A stretch of DNA of 64,000 nucleotides from Lacinutrix sp. (lineage in GTDB: Bacteria; Bacteroidota; Bacteroidia; Flavobacteriales; Flavobacteriaceae): assembly GCF_029238095.1 (NCBI RefSeq), contig NZ_JAQWGS010000027.1:235582-299581 (forward strand). Reading direction: 5' to 3'. This document shows positions 1 to 7,950 of this stretch, in pieces (within the stretch, counting starts at the first letter, position 1; each line of letters begins with the position of its first letter). Below the pieces are notes generated by a model, which worked only from the letters and a program-made list of their open reading frames with translations, was not told the DNA's origin and searched no databases. Position numbers and translations under genes: made by a program.

Positions 1-675
1 TGGATTAGTAATTCGCCGTTTTGTAACGTTGCAGTGGTTTGGGCAAAAAATGAGGAAGGACGCATTCATGGCTTAATTGTAGAACGTGGAATGGAAGGTT
101 TTACAACACCAGAAACACACAATAAATGGTCGCTTAGAGCAAGTGCAACAGGAGAGCTTATTTTTGATAATGTAAAAGTACCTAAGGAGAACTTACTACC
201 TAACAAATCTGGATTAGGAGCACCATTAGGTTGCCTAGATTCTGCTCGTTTTGGTATTGCTTGGGGAGCTATAGGTGCTGCAATGGATTGTTATGACACT
301 GCTTTGCGTTACAGTAAAGAACGTATTCAGTTTGGTAAGCCAATTGGACAGTTTCAATTACAACAAAAGAAATTAGCCGAAATGATTACCGAAATTACCA
401 AAGCACAACTTTTAGCCTGGAGACTTGGTGTAATGCGTGAAAACGGAACTGCAACTTCAGCACAAATTTCTATGGCTAAACGTAATAATGTAGATATGGC
501 TTTAACGATTGCTCGTGATGCTAGACAAATGCTTGGAGGCATGGGAATTAGTGGAGAATACTCCATTATGAGACATATGATGAATCTAGAAAGCGTTGTA
601 ACTTACGAAGGAACGCATGATATTCACTTACTAATTACTGGACTAGATATTACTGGTCTTAACGCCTTCCAATAG
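1..675 (+). CDS. Acyl-CoA dehydrogenase, glutaryl-CoA dehydrogenase-like (5' end cut off by window)
   Basis: The reading frame is open from base 1, so this is the C-terminal 224 residues of a longer flavoprotein of about 390-450 residues. The segment YEGTHDIH near the C-terminus carries the catalytic glutamate (about residue 203 of the fragment). The ending ITGLDITGLNAF is characteristic of glutaryl-CoA dehydrogenases, which oxidise and decarboxylate glutaryl-CoA to crotonyl-CoA in lysine and tryptophan breakdown. The segment RIQFGKPIGQFQ and the glycine-rich QMLGGMGISGEYS are standard for the FAD-binding C-terminal helical domain. Substrate choice is inferred from these signatures; another short-chain acyl-CoA dehydrogenase is possible. 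Confidence 0.9.
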   Translation, partial: WISNSPFCNVAVVWAKNEEGRIHGLIVERGMEGFTTPETHNKWSLRASATGELIFDNVKVPKENLLPNKSGLGAPLGCLDSARFGIAWGAIGAAMDCYDTALRYSKERIQFGKPIGQFQLQQKKLAEMITEITKAQLLAWRLGVMRENGTATSAQISMAKRNNVDMALTIARDARQMLGGMGISGEYSIMRHMMNLESVVTYEGTHDIHLLITGLDITGLNAFQ

Positions 676-740
676 ACAGTTAGACGACATTTTATCTCAC
701 TCAAACGGAATTGTTGTATGTGCGATAAATGATATTCTTT

Positions 741-773
741 AAAATGCTTCTCTTAAAATGGGAGGCATTTTTT
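741..773 (+). terminator. Intrinsic terminator after the acyl-CoA dehydrogenase gene
   Basis: The arms ATGCTTCTC and GGGAGGCAT pair with two G-U wobbles around a TTAAAAT loop and are followed by a run of T. Confidence 0.75.
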
Positions 774-801
774 ATTCAAATTTTTGTTTACATTTACTTT
801 T

Positions 802-1701
802 ATGTTTTCAGCTAAAAAAAGGTTAGATCGCGCTTACAAAGAAGCTAAAATTGTTGAATTTGACAATGATAGTAAAATTATACTATTTAGTGATTGCCAT
901 CGTGGAGACAATAGTTTTGCTGACGATTTTGCAAATAATCGAAATATTTATTTTCATGCCTTAAAGTATTATTACGCCGAAGGTTTCAGCTATTGCGAAC
1001 TTGGTGATGGTGATGAACTCTGGGAAAATTTATCTTTTGAGTCTATTTTAAATGCTCACAAGAATGTGTATATGCTCATGAAACTGTTTCATAAGGATAA
1101 TAGACTACATCTAATTTGGGGAAACCACGATATGGTATACAGAAATCCAGATTATGTAAAAAAACATTTATCTACTTATTTTGATCCTAAAACAGGTGAA
1201 GAAGTTGAGCTATTTAAAGACATAAAATACCACGAAGGTATTGTACTAAAACATTGCAGTACAGATCAAGAATTGTTTTTAACGCATGGTCATCAAGCCG
1301 ATTGGTGGAATTATATCTTTTGGAAATGGAGTCGTTTTATGGTACGCTTGCTTTGGAAACCACTTAATGTTATGGGAATTGCAGATCCTACAAGTCCCGC
1401 AAAAAATTATAAGGAGTTAATTAAGGTTGAACGCAGAACAAAAAAATGGATTACAGAAAATAATAACCTTATAACAGTTGTTGGCCACACACATAGACCA
1501 CGTTTTCCAGAGCCTGGAGACATTGCTTTTTTTAACGATGGTAGCTGTGTTCACCCAAGAAGTATTACTGGTATTGAAATAGAAAATGGTGAAATTTCTT
1601 TGATTAAATGGCAGATTTCTACAACAGATGATGGTACATTGCAAATTGTAAGAGTATTGTTAGAAGGACCAATAGCACTCGAAAAGTATAGAGTGAGTTA
1701 G
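802..1701 (+). CDS. Calcineurin-like metallophosphoesterase
   Basis: This 299-residue protein has the ordered metal-binding motifs of the metallophosphoesterase superfamily: SDCHRGDN (Asp31, His33), GDGDE near residue 67, GNHD near 110 and GHTHRPR near 228. Together they hold a two-metal centre that hydrolyses phosphomono- or diesters. The substrate is not evident; some relatives act on UDP-2,3-diacylglucosamine or nucleotides. I chose the ATG at 802. A TTG lies six codons upstream (784) but adds only a hydrophobic stub not expected for this cytoplasmic fold. The gene runs tail-to-tail into the next gene with one base between the stop codons. Confidence 0.85.
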   Translation: MFSAKKRLDRAYKEAKIVEFDNDSKIILFSDCHRGDNSFADDFANNRNIYFHALKYYYAEGFSYCELGDGDELWENLSFESILNAHKNVYMLMKLFHKDNRLHLIWGNHDMVYRNPDYVKKHLSTYFDPKTGEEVELFKDIKYHEGIVLKHCSTDQELFLTHGHQADWWNYIFWKWSRFMVRLLWKPLNVMGIADPTSPAKNYKELIKVERRTKKWITENNNLITVVGHTHRPRFPEPGDIAFFNDGSCVHPRSITGIEIENGEISLIKWQISTTDDGTLQIVRVLLEGPIALEKYRVS

Positions 1702-1702
1702 A

Positions 1703-2038
1703 TTAATGCATTCTCTTATTTATAAATGCTGCCTTTAGCATGTTTAACTGAAATGTTTTTAATTTTTCTAGAACGATAGATTTTTCAATATAGGTTTTAC
1801 TTTGCCCTAGTACAGCATTTGTTGTTGTGTTTTTTAAATAAAAAAACCAACTCCCACAACTGAGTTGGCTAATTTGAAATGCAGTAGTTTTTTTACTATT
1901 TCTTCTGATAGCAATGATTAAATTAAAACAAATTCTTTTAGATTCGCATGCAATACTTGTAAACTCTATTGCATCTTCACAATTGTATAATACTCTGTAA
2001 TCTTCAGATTTAAAGGAAATAATTTCGAATGAAGCCAT
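1703..2038 (-). CDS. Hypothetical protein, 111 residues, possibly DUF1508/YegP-like
   Basis: I do not firmly recognise this protein. It has no signal peptide or membrane segment. The C-terminal half (WFFYLKNTTTNAVLGQSKTY, then a helix ending LNMLKAAF) resembles the DUF1508/YegP pattern, in which a short beta hairpin is followed by a 'skeeyxskaxaexgIxsvkxna'-like helix; the match is loose. It is arranged tail-to-tail with the phosphoesterase and lies downstream of the ferredoxin gene on the same strand, with a gap of about 55 bases. Confidence 0.6.
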   Translation of the reverse strand: MASFEIISFKSEDYRVLYNCEDAIEFTSIACESKRICFNLIIAIRRNSKKTTAFQISQLSCGSWFFYLKNTTTNAVLGQSKTYIEKSIVLEKLKTFQLNMLKAAFINKRMH

Positions 2039-2093
2039 AATGATTGTTTTTATGTTTCACTTACGAAAAAAAGAAGATTAAGGTTTTAAAAAA

Positions 2094-2426
2094 TTAACTT
2101 TCTGGTGCCAATTCCACTTCCAAACCTTCCATTTCTGGTGTCATTTGTATTTGGCAACCTAAACGCGAATTATCTTTAACGTAAAAGGCTTCAGAAAGCA
2201 TTGCTTCTTCATCGTCTTGCATTTCTGGTAATTCTGTATCACTAAGCACATAACATTGACAAGAAGCACACATGGCCATTCCACCACAAATACCAATGGT
2301 CCCTTCTGGTGCTAGCTCGTAACTACGTACTACCTCCATTAAATTCATTGCCATATCTGTAGGCGCTAACACCTCATGTGTTACACCATCTCGATCTGTT
2401 ATTTTAATATTTATGTCTTGTTCCAC
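2094..2426 (-). CDS. 2Fe-2S ferredoxin, adrenodoxin type
   Basis: This 110-residue electron carrier has the adrenodoxin-type cluster pattern Cys47-X5-Cys53-X2-Cys56 and Cys91, plus an extra cysteine at 58. It most likely takes electrons from the reductase encoded immediately upstream. The start is GTG: the G of the reductase stop codon TAG is also the first base of this GTG, so the two genes overlap by one base and are probably translationally coupled. No better ATG exists before the conserved core. Confidence 0.9.
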   Translation of the reverse strand: MEQDINIKITDRDGVTHEVLAPTDMAMNLMEVVRSYELAPEGTIGICGGMAMCASCQCYVLSDTELPEMQDDEEAMLSEAFYVKDNSRLGCQIQMTPEMEGLEVELAPES

Positions 2427-3478
2427 TATTCAATCTTTTTAACTACTGCTTTAGGAGCTTCTTTTCTAGTGCCATCAAAGCCATCAACACCACTTACAGT
2501 TGTGTATTTTAATACATATTTCTTGCTAGGATTGATTATTTGATATGCAGATTGACACATTAGTGTTGCTTCGTGAAACCCACAAAGGATTAATTTTAAT
2601 TTTCCTGGATAAGTATTTACATCACCAATAGCATAAATACCAGGAATATTTGTTTGGTAGTCTAGAGCGTTATTTACTTTTATAGCGTTTTTTTCAATCT
2701 CTAATCCCCAATCTGCTATTGGTCCTAATTTTGGAGATAAACCAAATAGTGGGATAAAATGATCACATTGTTTAGTAAAGGTTTTAGCGTCCTGTTTTAC
2801 AGTAATAGCTTCAATTTTCCCATTACCTTCTACACCAATAACTTCGGCAGGAGTAATTAAATTTATTTTTCCGTCATTTTTTAATTCCTGTACTTTTTCA
2901 ACAGAGTCTAAATGTCCTCTAAACTCATTTCGTCTATGAATTAGCGTTACTTCAGAAGCGACATCACTTAAAAAGATACTCCAATCCAGAGCTGAGTCTC
3001 CTCCTCCAGCAATCACTACTTTTTTATTTCTATAAAACTCTGGTTCTTTAATAATATACTCAACACCTTTATCTTCATATTCAACAAGATTGTCAATTAA
3101 AGGTTTACGTGGTTCAAAACTACCTAAGCCTCCAGCAATGGCAACCACTGGAGCATGATGCTTGGTGCCTTTGCTTGTAGTAACAATAAAAGTACCATCC
3201 TTTTGTTTATCAATTGTTTCTGCACGTTCACCAAGTGTAAAACCAGGTTCAAATTGTTTACACTGCTCAAGGAGTTTATGAGTTAAATCTCCTGCTAGAA
3301 TCTCTGGATATGCAGGAATATCGTAAATAGGTTTTTTAGGATAGATTTCTGAACATTGTCCTCCAGCTTGAGGTAATGCGTCTATTAAATGGCATTTTAA
3401 TTTTAATAAACCAGCTTCGAACACTGTAAATAATCCCGTTGGTCCAGCACCAATAATTAAGATATCTGTTTTAATCAT
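2426..3478 (-). CDS. Ferredoxin--NADP+ reductase, thioredoxin-reductase-like type
   Basis: The 350-residue flavoprotein has an N-terminal FAD-binding motif GAGPTG (residues 10-15), a central NADP-binding motif GGGDSALD near residue 158 and a C-terminal FAD segment GIYAIGDVNTYPG. It lacks the CxxC redox pair of true thioredoxin reductases, as expected for the FNR type found in Bacillus (YumC) and green sulfur bacteria. It should move electrons between NADPH and the adjacent 2Fe-2S ferredoxin. A promoter box lies about 23 bases upstream of its start, so it may be transcribed apart from the NifU/Mrp pair. Confidence 0.9.
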   Translation of the reverse strand: MIKTDILIIGAGPTGLFTVFEAGLLKLKCHLIDALPQAGGQCSEIYPKKPIYDIPAYPEILAGDLTHKLLEQCKQFEPGFTLGERAETIDKQKDGTFIVTTSKGTKHHAPVVAIAGGLGSFEPRKPLIDNLVEYEDKGVEYIIKEPEFYRNKKVVIAGGGDSALDWSIFLSDVASEVTLIHRRNEFRGHLDSVEKVQELKNDGKINLITPAEVIGVEGNGKIEAITVKQDAKTFTKQCDHFIPLFGLSPKLGPIADWGLEIEKNAIKVNNALDYQTNIPGIYAIGDVNTYPGKLKLILCGFHEATLMCQSAYQIINPSKKYVLKYTTVSGVDGFDGTRKEAPKAVVKKIE

Positions 3479-3500
3479 GAATTTTAAATTTCGAAAAAGA

Positions 3501-3508
3501 CAAAGTTA
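3501..3508 (-). promoter_or_regulatory. Bacteroidota-type -7 box upstream of the FNR gene
   Basis: The minus strand reads TAACTTTG, an exact TAnnTTTG match, 23 bases before the reductase start. I found no TTG -33 element at standard spacing. Confidence 0.55.
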
Positions 3509-3561
3509 TAGCTTAAACTAATAAATGTATGTGACAAAAGTGACATTACAGTTTTAATTTT

Positions 3562-3804
3562 TCAAGCTTCAACATTAATAACTTGTTCTATTTGTGGAGC
3601 ATATTTTTTTATGGTCATTTCTACACCAGATTTTAGTGTCATTTGGTTTACACTACAACCAACGCAAGCACCTTCTAACTGTACTTTTACCACCTTATTA
3701 TCTTCAATTGATAGTAATGAGATGTCTCCACCATCACTTTGTAAAAACGGACGGATTTCGTCTAACGCTTTTTCTACATTAAGTCTTAGCTCCTCTATTG
3801 TCAT
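3562..3804 (-). CDS. NifU C-terminal domain (Nfu-type) Fe-S cluster carrier
   Basis: This 80-residue protein is just the NifU C-terminal domain, with the motif CVGC (Cys47, Cys50) that binds a bridging Fe-S cluster between subunits. Proteins of this type deliver 4Fe-4S clusters to target enzymes. It starts one base after the stop of the Mrp-type ATPase gene, so the two are surely co-transcribed and probably act in the same cluster-transfer pathway. Confidence 0.92.
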   Translation of the reverse strand: MTIEELRLNVEKALDEIRPFLQSDGGDISLLSIEDNKVVKVQLEGACVGCSVNQMTLKSGVEMTIKKYAPQIEQVINVEA

Positions 3805-3805
3805 A

Positions 3806-4942
3806 TTATTTTTTTACTGCTGAACATCCAGCCATTGTAGTAATTTTAATTGCTTCAGGTTCTGGTAAGTTTTCATTTCTATTCACTACTTCTTGTACTA
3901 CATTTCGAGTAATAGTTTCGAATGCTTTTTCTAATACAGTTGCCGTTTGTAAAGCTGCTGGCCTTCCTATATCTCCTGCTTCACGTATACTTTGTACTAG
4001 AGGTATTTCGCCTAAAAGAGGCACTTGCAAATCTTCAGCTAAATGCTTAGCACCTTCTTTTCCAAAGATGTAGTACTTATTGTCTGGCAATTCTTCTGGT
4101 GTAAAGTAAGCCATGTTTTCTATAATCCCTAAAACAGGAACGTTAATACTGTCTTGTTGAAACATTGCTACACCTTTTTTTGCATCTGCTAACGCTACAT
4201 TTTGTGGTGTACTTACAACAACTGCTCCTGTAATTGGAAGCGATTGCATTATACTTAAATGAATATCTCCTGTGCCTGGAGGTAAATCTAACAACAAGAA
4301 ATCTAATTCTCCCCAAGCAGCATCAAAAATCATTTGGTTTAAAGCTTTTGCTGCCATTGGTCCACGCCAAACAACTGCTTGATCTGGCTTTGTAAAAAAG
4401 CCTATTGACAATATTTTTATGCCGTAACTTTCTACAGGTTTCATTTTAGATTTGCCATCTACGGTTACAGATAGTGGTTTTTCCATTTCCACATCGAACA
4501 TGATTGGCATGGATGGCCCATAAATATCTGCATCTAAAATACCAACTTTAAATCCCATTTTACTTAACGATACTGCTAAGTTTGCTGTAACGGTAGATTT
4601 CCCTACACCTCCTTTTCCAGAAGCAATAGCTACTATATTTTGAATACCTGGAATAGATTTTCCTTTTATTTCGTTTGCTGCAGGCTTTACTGGAGCATCT
4701 ACAGAAATATTTACCTTTACTTGTGCTTTTTGGTATACTTGCTCATGTATGGCCTTAAGTATTTCTACTTCGGTTTTTTTTCGTGCTTGTAATGTTGGGT
4801 TTTTAATAGTAATGTCTACTATTACGTCGTCTGCAAAAGTAACTACGTTTTTTACTGCACCACTTTCAACCATGTTTCGTCCTTCTCCAGGAACTGTTAT
4901 GGTTTTTAGTGCATTAAGGATGTTTTGTTTTGTAATTTTCAT
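3806..4942 (-). CDS. Mrp/NBP35-family P-loop ATPase, Fe-S cluster carrier
   Basis: The protein has an N-terminal FSCA/MIP18-like domain (about residues 1-85), a linker, and a deviant Walker A motif SGKGGVGKST (residues 108-117) typical of Mrp/ApbC/NBP35 proteins, which load or transfer 4Fe-4S clusters. The downstream region after ENMAYF reads TPEELPDNKYY and does not contain the CxxC pair that bridges the cluster in ApbC-type members, so cluster binding may depend on the neighbouring Nfu-type protein or on Cys near the C-terminus. A promoter and a Fur-like inverted repeat lie upstream. Confidence 0.9.
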   Translation of the reverse strand: MKITKQNILNALKTITVPGEGRNMVESGAVKNVVTFADDVIVDITIKNPTLQARKKTEVEILKAIHEQVYQKAQVKVNISVDAPVKPAANEIKGKSIPGIQNIVAIASGKGGVGKSTVTANLAVSLSKMGFKVGILDADIYGPSMPIMFDVEMEKPLSVTVDGKSKMKPVESYGIKILSIGFFTKPDQAVVWRGPMAAKALNQMIFDAAWGELDFLLLDLPPGTGDIHLSIMQSLPITGAVVVSTPQNVALADAKKGVAMFQQDSINVPVLGIIENMAYFTPEELPDNKYYIFGKEGAKHLAEDLQVPLLGEIPLVQSIREAGDIGRPAALQTATVLEKAFETITRNVVQEVVNRNENLPEPEAIKITTMAGCSAVKK

Positions 4943-5019
4943 AGTTTTTTAATAATAGTAATGAGAATGAAAACTATAGTCTTCTATGCTCTATGGCTCA
5001 CTCTTAATTTCACTATAAT

Positions 5020-5034
5020 TGAGAATGATTCTAA
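5020..5034. promoter_or_regulatory. Candidate Fur-family operator (7-1-7 inverted repeat)
   Basis: TGAGAATGATTCTAA matches the Fur-box form TGATAATnATTATCA at 11 of 14 defined positions. It sits between the -7 box at 5039-5046 and the Mrp start, close to the expected transcription start. A direct copy of its left half, TGAGAATGA, recurs at 4962-4970. Regulation of an Fe-S gene set by iron would make sense but is inferred. Confidence 0.45.
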
Positions 5035-5038
5035 AGTA

Positions 5039-5046
5039 CAAATATA
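5039..5046 (-). promoter_or_regulatory. -7 promoter box for the mrp-nfu operon
   Basis: The minus strand reads TATATTTG (TAnnTTTG), about 97 bases before the Mrp start codon. Confidence 0.6.
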
Positions 5047-5143
5047 CTATATAAACGGAGAAGAATAAAGTGCTTGGTTTGAAGTTTTATTATAATGGAA
5101 TAAGCAAAATCAATTATTGAAAATTTACAATATTTTTAAGGTT

Positions 5144-5476
5144 TTAAAGTAATTCCTTTGATGGATTCCAATAGACTTTCTCTAAATCTTGAATTTGATT
5201 ATCTATTACTATAATGCCTTCATTCTCTAAAAGTTGTTGCATAAGGTTTGTACCATCAAAATGATGCTTTCCGGTAAGTAACCCTTTTCTATTGACAACT
5301 CTATGTGCTGGCACGTCTTTATCATGAGAGCTATTCATGGCATAACCAACCATTCTAGCACTTCTATGAGCTCCAAGATAATTACCAATAGCACCATAAC
5401 TGGTGACTCTTCCATGAGGAATTAGTTTTACCACATTATATACTTTCTCGAAAAAATTGAGTGTTTCTGGTTTCAT
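5144..5476 (-). CDS. Alkyltransferase-like protein (MGMT fold without the acceptor cysteine)
   Basis: The 110-residue protein covers the DNA-binding domain of O6-methylguanine-DNA methyltransferases: a helix-turn-helix with the segment RSARMVGYAM around residues 38-47 and the active-site-like loop PAHRVVN (residues 56-62). In repairing enzymes this loop is PCHRV and the cysteine accepts the alkyl group. Here it is alanine (Ala57), so the protein cannot transfer alkyl groups and belongs with ATL proteins, which bind O6-alkylguanine and hand it to nucleotide excision repair. It lies 19 bases after the LysE gene and may share its transcript. Confidence 0.88.
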   Translation of the reverse strand: MKPETLNFFEKVYNVVKLIPHGRVTSYGAIGNYLGAHRSARMVGYAMNSSHDKDVPAHRVVNRKGLLTGKHHFDGTNLMQQLLENEGIIVIDNQIQDLEKVYWNPSKELL

Positions 5477-5495
5477 TTAATTGTAAAATGATTAC

Positions 5496-6125
5496 TTACA
5501 TTTCTTTAATAATATTTACCAAAGTAACAATAGAAATAATTCCAGTAATCAATCCAATAGTAAAATTCATTCCTCTTTGTGATTTTATTTTTTTGCTATT
5601 TATCTTTTCAAAAAAGAAAACATAGATATACAACATCACAAAAGTTCCCATTGCTGCTCCTGCTGCATAAGACGTTATACCAATTGGATCTAATATTATC
5701 CATTTAAAAGATACAAAAGTGATAGCCATATAGGCTTGATAAGGAATTGGAAATACATTTAAAGCAGATAACAGTAAACCTTGAAAAAAGCGCCTTTTTT
5801 TACTTTTAACATTCGATTCCACATCTGGCTTGTCTGTTTTTTTTGCTATGAGAAGAAAATAAACTGTTATTAAAACAAATATTACAAAAGCCACACGTTG
5901 CAGAATAACTACAACTTCTGGATGATTACTTAAATATCTTGCAAAAACTAATGCAATTAAGGTTTGAAAAACAACTATTACACAAACACCAATAGAGAAT
6001 ATTAAACCTCTTGAGTGCCCATCTTTAATACTAATTTTAGCAGCTGTCATGTTTAATAAACCTGGCGGAATAACACCAACTAAAGCTACTATTAATGCAA
6101 TCCCAAATGTTAGCGTTATCTCCAA
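5496..6125 (-). CDS. LysE-family exporter
   Basis: The 209-residue, very hydrophobic protein has about six predicted membrane segments. Its N-terminus VALVGVIPPGLLNMTAAKIS matches the 'PGP' loop region of the LysE/RhtB amino-acid exporter family (here PPG). A charged cytoplasmic stretch lies near residues 95-112. The substrate cannot be deduced. It lies 13 bases after trmB on the same strand. Confidence 0.78.
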   Translation of the reverse strand: MEITLTFGIALIVALVGVIPPGLLNMTAAKISIKDGHSRGLIFSIGVCVIVVFQTLIALVFARYLSNHPEVVVILQRVAFVIFVLITVYFLLIAKKTDKPDVESNVKSKKRRFFQGLLLSALNVFPIPYQAYMAITFVSFKWIILDPIGITSYAAGAAMGTFVMLYIYVFFFEKINSKKIKSQRGMNFTIGLITGIISIVTLVNIIKEM

Positions 6126-6138
6126 ATTTATATCTGAA

Positions 6139-6813
6139 TTACTTAATTTTAAATCTAATATACGTAATTGGTTTGTTTTGTTCTAGATAGATGCTTTCGT
6201 AATGTGTTTGAATGCTTGTTACTTCTTCTGGACTGCCTTCTTGTTTATATACATTATGGTTAGCGTATAAAACTTCATGTCCTTCGCCATGTAACAATCC
6301 TAAAGTGTATCCATGCATAAATTCACTATCGGTTTTTAAGTTCATCACTCCATTTGCTTTTAACACTTTTTTGTAGCGTTTTAAAAATTCAGAATTAGTC
6401 ATTCTATGTTTTGTACGCTTATATTTAATTTGTGGATCTGGAAAAGTAATCCAAATTTCATCTACCTCATTTTCGGCAAAGGCAAAATCTATAAGTTCAA
6501 TTTGTGTTCTTAAAAACGCAACATTAGGAATGCTTTCTTCAATAGCAGTTTTTGCGCCTCTCCAAAATCGAGCACCTTTTATATCGATACCTATAAAGTT
6601 TTTGTTTGGATACTTTTTAGCAAGATTAACAGAATATTCGCCTTTTCCACAACCTAATTCTAAAACCAATGGATTATCATTTTTAAAATACTTAGCGTTC
6701 CAGTGGCCTTTCATTTTATATGTTGCCTCTACCAATTCTTCTCGTTTCGGCTGAAAAACGTTATCAAATGTTTCGTTTTCGTTAAATCTTTTTAGCTTAT
6801 TCTTACTTCCCAC
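6139..6813 (-). CDS. trmB: tRNA (guanine-N7-)-methyltransferase
   Basis: The 224-residue protein has the SAM-binding motif LELGCGKGEYS (from about residue 52), GIDIKGARFWRGAK with the arginine-rich contact region, and the TrmB signature WITFPDPQIKYKRTKHRM. The enzyme methylates G46 in the variable loop of tRNAs. Length and motif order are normal for the family. It heads a minus-strand group trmB-LysE-ATL and is divergent from the glycosyltransferase gene. Confidence 0.95.
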   Translation of the reverse strand: MGSKNKLKRFNENETFDNVFQPKREELVEATYKMKGHWNAKYFKNDNPLVLELGCGKGEYSVNLAKKYPNKNFIGIDIKGARFWRGAKTAIEESIPNVAFLRTQIELIDFAFAENEVDEIWITFPDPQIKYKRTKHRMTNSEFLKRYKKVLKANGVMNLKTDSEFMHGYTLGLLHGEGHEVLYANHNVYKQEGSPEEVTSIQTHYESIYLEQNKPITYIRFKIK

Positions 6814-6877
6814 TGCTTTATAAAATTTTTGGTAAAATTAAGGAAATATATGAGAGTGTAATAATCTGTTCAATGAT

Positions 6878-6885
6878 TATCTTTG
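6878..6885 (+). promoter_or_regulatory. -7 box just before the glycosyltransferase gene
   Basis: TATCTTTG (TAnnTTTG) ends 10 bases before the ATG at 6896. With initiation a few bases downstream, the mRNA would have a leader of only a few nucleotides. Confidence 0.6.
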
Positions 6886-6895
6886 TTATTCATTT

Positions 6896-7950
6896 ATGAA
6901 GAAAAAAATACTCGTAGCGCCTTTAAATTGGGGAATTGGACATGCCACCAGATGTATTCCTATTGTTAAATGGCTTATTGAAAGTGATTTTGAACCCATT
7001 ATTGCCAGTGATGGAGCAGCGTTATTATTGCTAAAAAAGGAGTTTTCCAAATTAAATTGCATAACATTACCTGCTTATAATATTAAGTATCAAAAATCTG
7101 GAAAACAATTAAAGCTGAAGCTCTTGAGGCAATTACCTCAAATTGCAAAAACACTAAAAGCAGAAAGAATAATAATAAAAAAATTATTGAAGACTACGAT
7201 ATTTCTGGTGTAATATCTGACAGTAGATTTGGTATTTACAGCAAAAAAATTCCTTCAGTAATTATAACGCACCAACTTAATGTTTTAAGCGGGAATACTA
7301 GTTTTATAAGTTCTATAATTAATAAAATCCAGCTTAAAAACTTCAAAGAAATTTGGATTCCAGACTTTAAAGAAGCTCCAAATTTAAGTGGTAAACTTGG
7401 ACACATTTCAGAAAAATCGAAATTAAGCATTAAGTATTTAGGCCCTTTAAGCAGGCTTAATAAAACAGAAATGGAAACCAAATATGACATTATGGTATTA
7501 CTTTCTGGTCCAGAACCTCAACGCAATTTATTGGAGCATAAATTAATTAAGGAATTACATTATTACGAAGGCTCTGTTTTATTTGTAAAAGGCATCATAG
7601 AAAATAAACAAACAAAAAGTACAACTGGAAATCTCACGATATACAACTATATGACATCCAAAGCTATAGAAAAAGCTATTAACAGTAGTAAACTTATTAT
7701 TTGCCGCTCTGGTTACACTACAGTGATGGATTTAACAAAATTAGGAAAAAAGGCATTTTTTATTCCAACACCTGGTCAATTTGAACAAGAATATCTTGCA
7801 GAACGTTTAAGTAATTTACATTTAGCACCTTTTTGTAATCAAGAGCATTTTAATGCAACACAATTAAAGAGGATAATACAATTTAAGGGATTAGATATGC
7901 AATATAATACGCCAGATTTAGAGGTTTTATTTAGCCTTTTTCTAAAGTAA
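6896..7950 (+). pseudogene. MurG/UGT-like glycosyltransferase interrupted by a -1 frameshift at an A7 run
   Basis: The N-terminal part (6896-7213) begins MKKKILVAPLNWGIGHATRC, the GT-B nucleotide-sugar transferase start with a GxGH loop. It stops at 7211-7213. From about 7180 the -1 frame continues without a stop to 7950 with convincing coding sequence: SDSRFGIYSKKIPSVIITHQ, then a C-terminal donor-binding domain with CRSGYTTVMDLTKLGKK and PTPGQFEQEYLA. One extra A in the run at 7177-7183 would give a single protein of about 351 residues. This may be a true lesion, a sequencing error or programmed slippage, since the zero-frame heptamer is A_AAA_AAA. The last 20 bases overlap the convergent histidine kinase gene. 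Confidence 0.8.
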
